From NCBI GenBank assembly GCA_017515765.1, contig JAFWFF010000089.1:1-5424 (forward strand): 5,424 bases of DNA, read 5' to 3'. Source of the stretch: Bacillota bacterium. GTDB taxonomy: Bacteria > Bacillota > Clostridia > Peptostreptococcales > Anaerovoracaceae. Both the position numbers and the translations under genes were made by a program. The notes beneath the pieces were generated by a model. The model did not search any database. It worked only from the letters and a program-made list of their open reading frames with translations, and was not told the origin of the DNA. Shown piece by piece: positions 5,093 through 5,424 of the stretch. The stretch's first letter is position 1, and each line of letters begins with the position of its first letter.

Positions 5093-5424
5093 GAGATCGG
5101 TCCCGACGATGCCTTTGATCAAAGGCTCCTTCTCGGGCTCCTCATCCCCTATGACGAATGCCTTCTTGAATTCAGCTTCCCTGAGGGCAGAGCCGACCTT
5201 TTCCTCCGAATCGCCCATGAACACAGCCAGCACGTCGCCATTCGAGACCGTGTCGCCGGTCTTCTTCATGAGATAGACGCCCGCGGACGGGTCGATAGGG
5301 TCTTCTTTCTTCTGCCTTCCCGCGCCTATGTGCTGGGAGCAGATCCCGATGGTGAGCGGGTCGACCGACCGGATGTATCCGCTCTTTTCGGCGATGTATT
5401 CGGCTTTGAACTCTGCCTGCGGCA
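5090..5424 (-). CDS. pdp: Pyrimidine-nucleoside (thymidine) phosphorylase, C-terminal part
   Basis: These last 110 residues, open to the window edge, match the C-terminal PYNP domain of nucleoside phosphorylase family II, which splits thymidine or uridine with phosphate into a free base and (deoxy)ribose 1-phosphate. The telling block is HIGAGRQKKEDPIDPSAGVY (residues 31-50 of the visible part), followed by KKTGDTVSNGDVLAVF, the usual barrel-sandwich fold. The active-site and glycine-rich phosphate-binding parts are outside the window. The tail after about residue 93 (EEPEKEPLIKGIVGTDL) is a short extension of no recognised function. The gene is 11 bases from the carboxypeptidase gene. Whether it is thymidine-specific (deoA) or broad pyrimidine-specific (pdp) cannot be decided from this domain. 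Confidence 0.88.
   Translation of the reverse strand, partial: PQAEFKAEYIAEKSGYIRSVDPLTIGICSQHIGAGRQKKEDPIDPSAGVYLMKKTGDTVSNGDVLAVFMGDSEEKVGSALREAEFKKAFVIGDEEPEKEPLIKGIVGTDL

Overview
The window reads as chromosomal DNA of an anaerobic, moderately GC-rich member of the Clostridia or a related Firmicute. The signs are strong AGGAGG-type ribosome binding sites, a Re-type citrate synthase, an aconitase of the kind found in clostridia, a ferredoxin-fused aldo/keto reductase and a pyrimidine-nucleoside phosphorylase. No single gene fixes the genus. All six genes lie on the minus strand, so the text below runs from high to low coordinates. No RNA genes, insertion sequences or CRISPR arrays were seen, and no stretch over 300 bases lacks a gene.

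First transcription unit (5424 to about 2977). It opens with the C-terminal end of a pyrimidine-nucleoside (thymidine) phosphorylase. After 11 bases comes a GTG-started, membrane-anchored M15-type D,D-carboxypeptidase with a coiled-coil stalk. After a further 27 bases comes an aldo/keto reductase with a C-terminal 2x[4Fe-4S] domain. The unit ends at a clear intrinsic terminator. Unusually, the terminator lies inside the last codons of the reductase, upstream of its stop codon.

Regulatory gap (about 2801-2966). It holds a near-consensus sigma-A promoter (TTGACA-16-TATACT) and a leader of about 76 nt. The -10 region and leader are covered by a degenerate array with an exact 8-bp period (nine octamers beginning GYAT-like on the plus strand, 2821-2892). 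The array includes a GTATAC palindrome typical of GntR-family operators and overlaps competing RNA hairpins. This is the least explained part of the window.

Second transcription unit (2800 to 1 and beyond). Three genes are packed with 4-base and 1-base overlaps: a DRE-TIM metallolyase best read as Re-citrate synthase, a GntR/FCD transcription regulator, and the N-terminal 260 residues of aconitase, which continues past the window edge. Together they would make citrate from acetyl-CoA and oxaloacetate and isomerise it toward isocitrate, the oxidative arm that anaerobes use to make 2-oxoglutarate and glutamate. The embedded GntR/FCD protein is the obvious candidate for a carboxylate-sensing regulator of this operon, acting at the palindromes next to the promoter.
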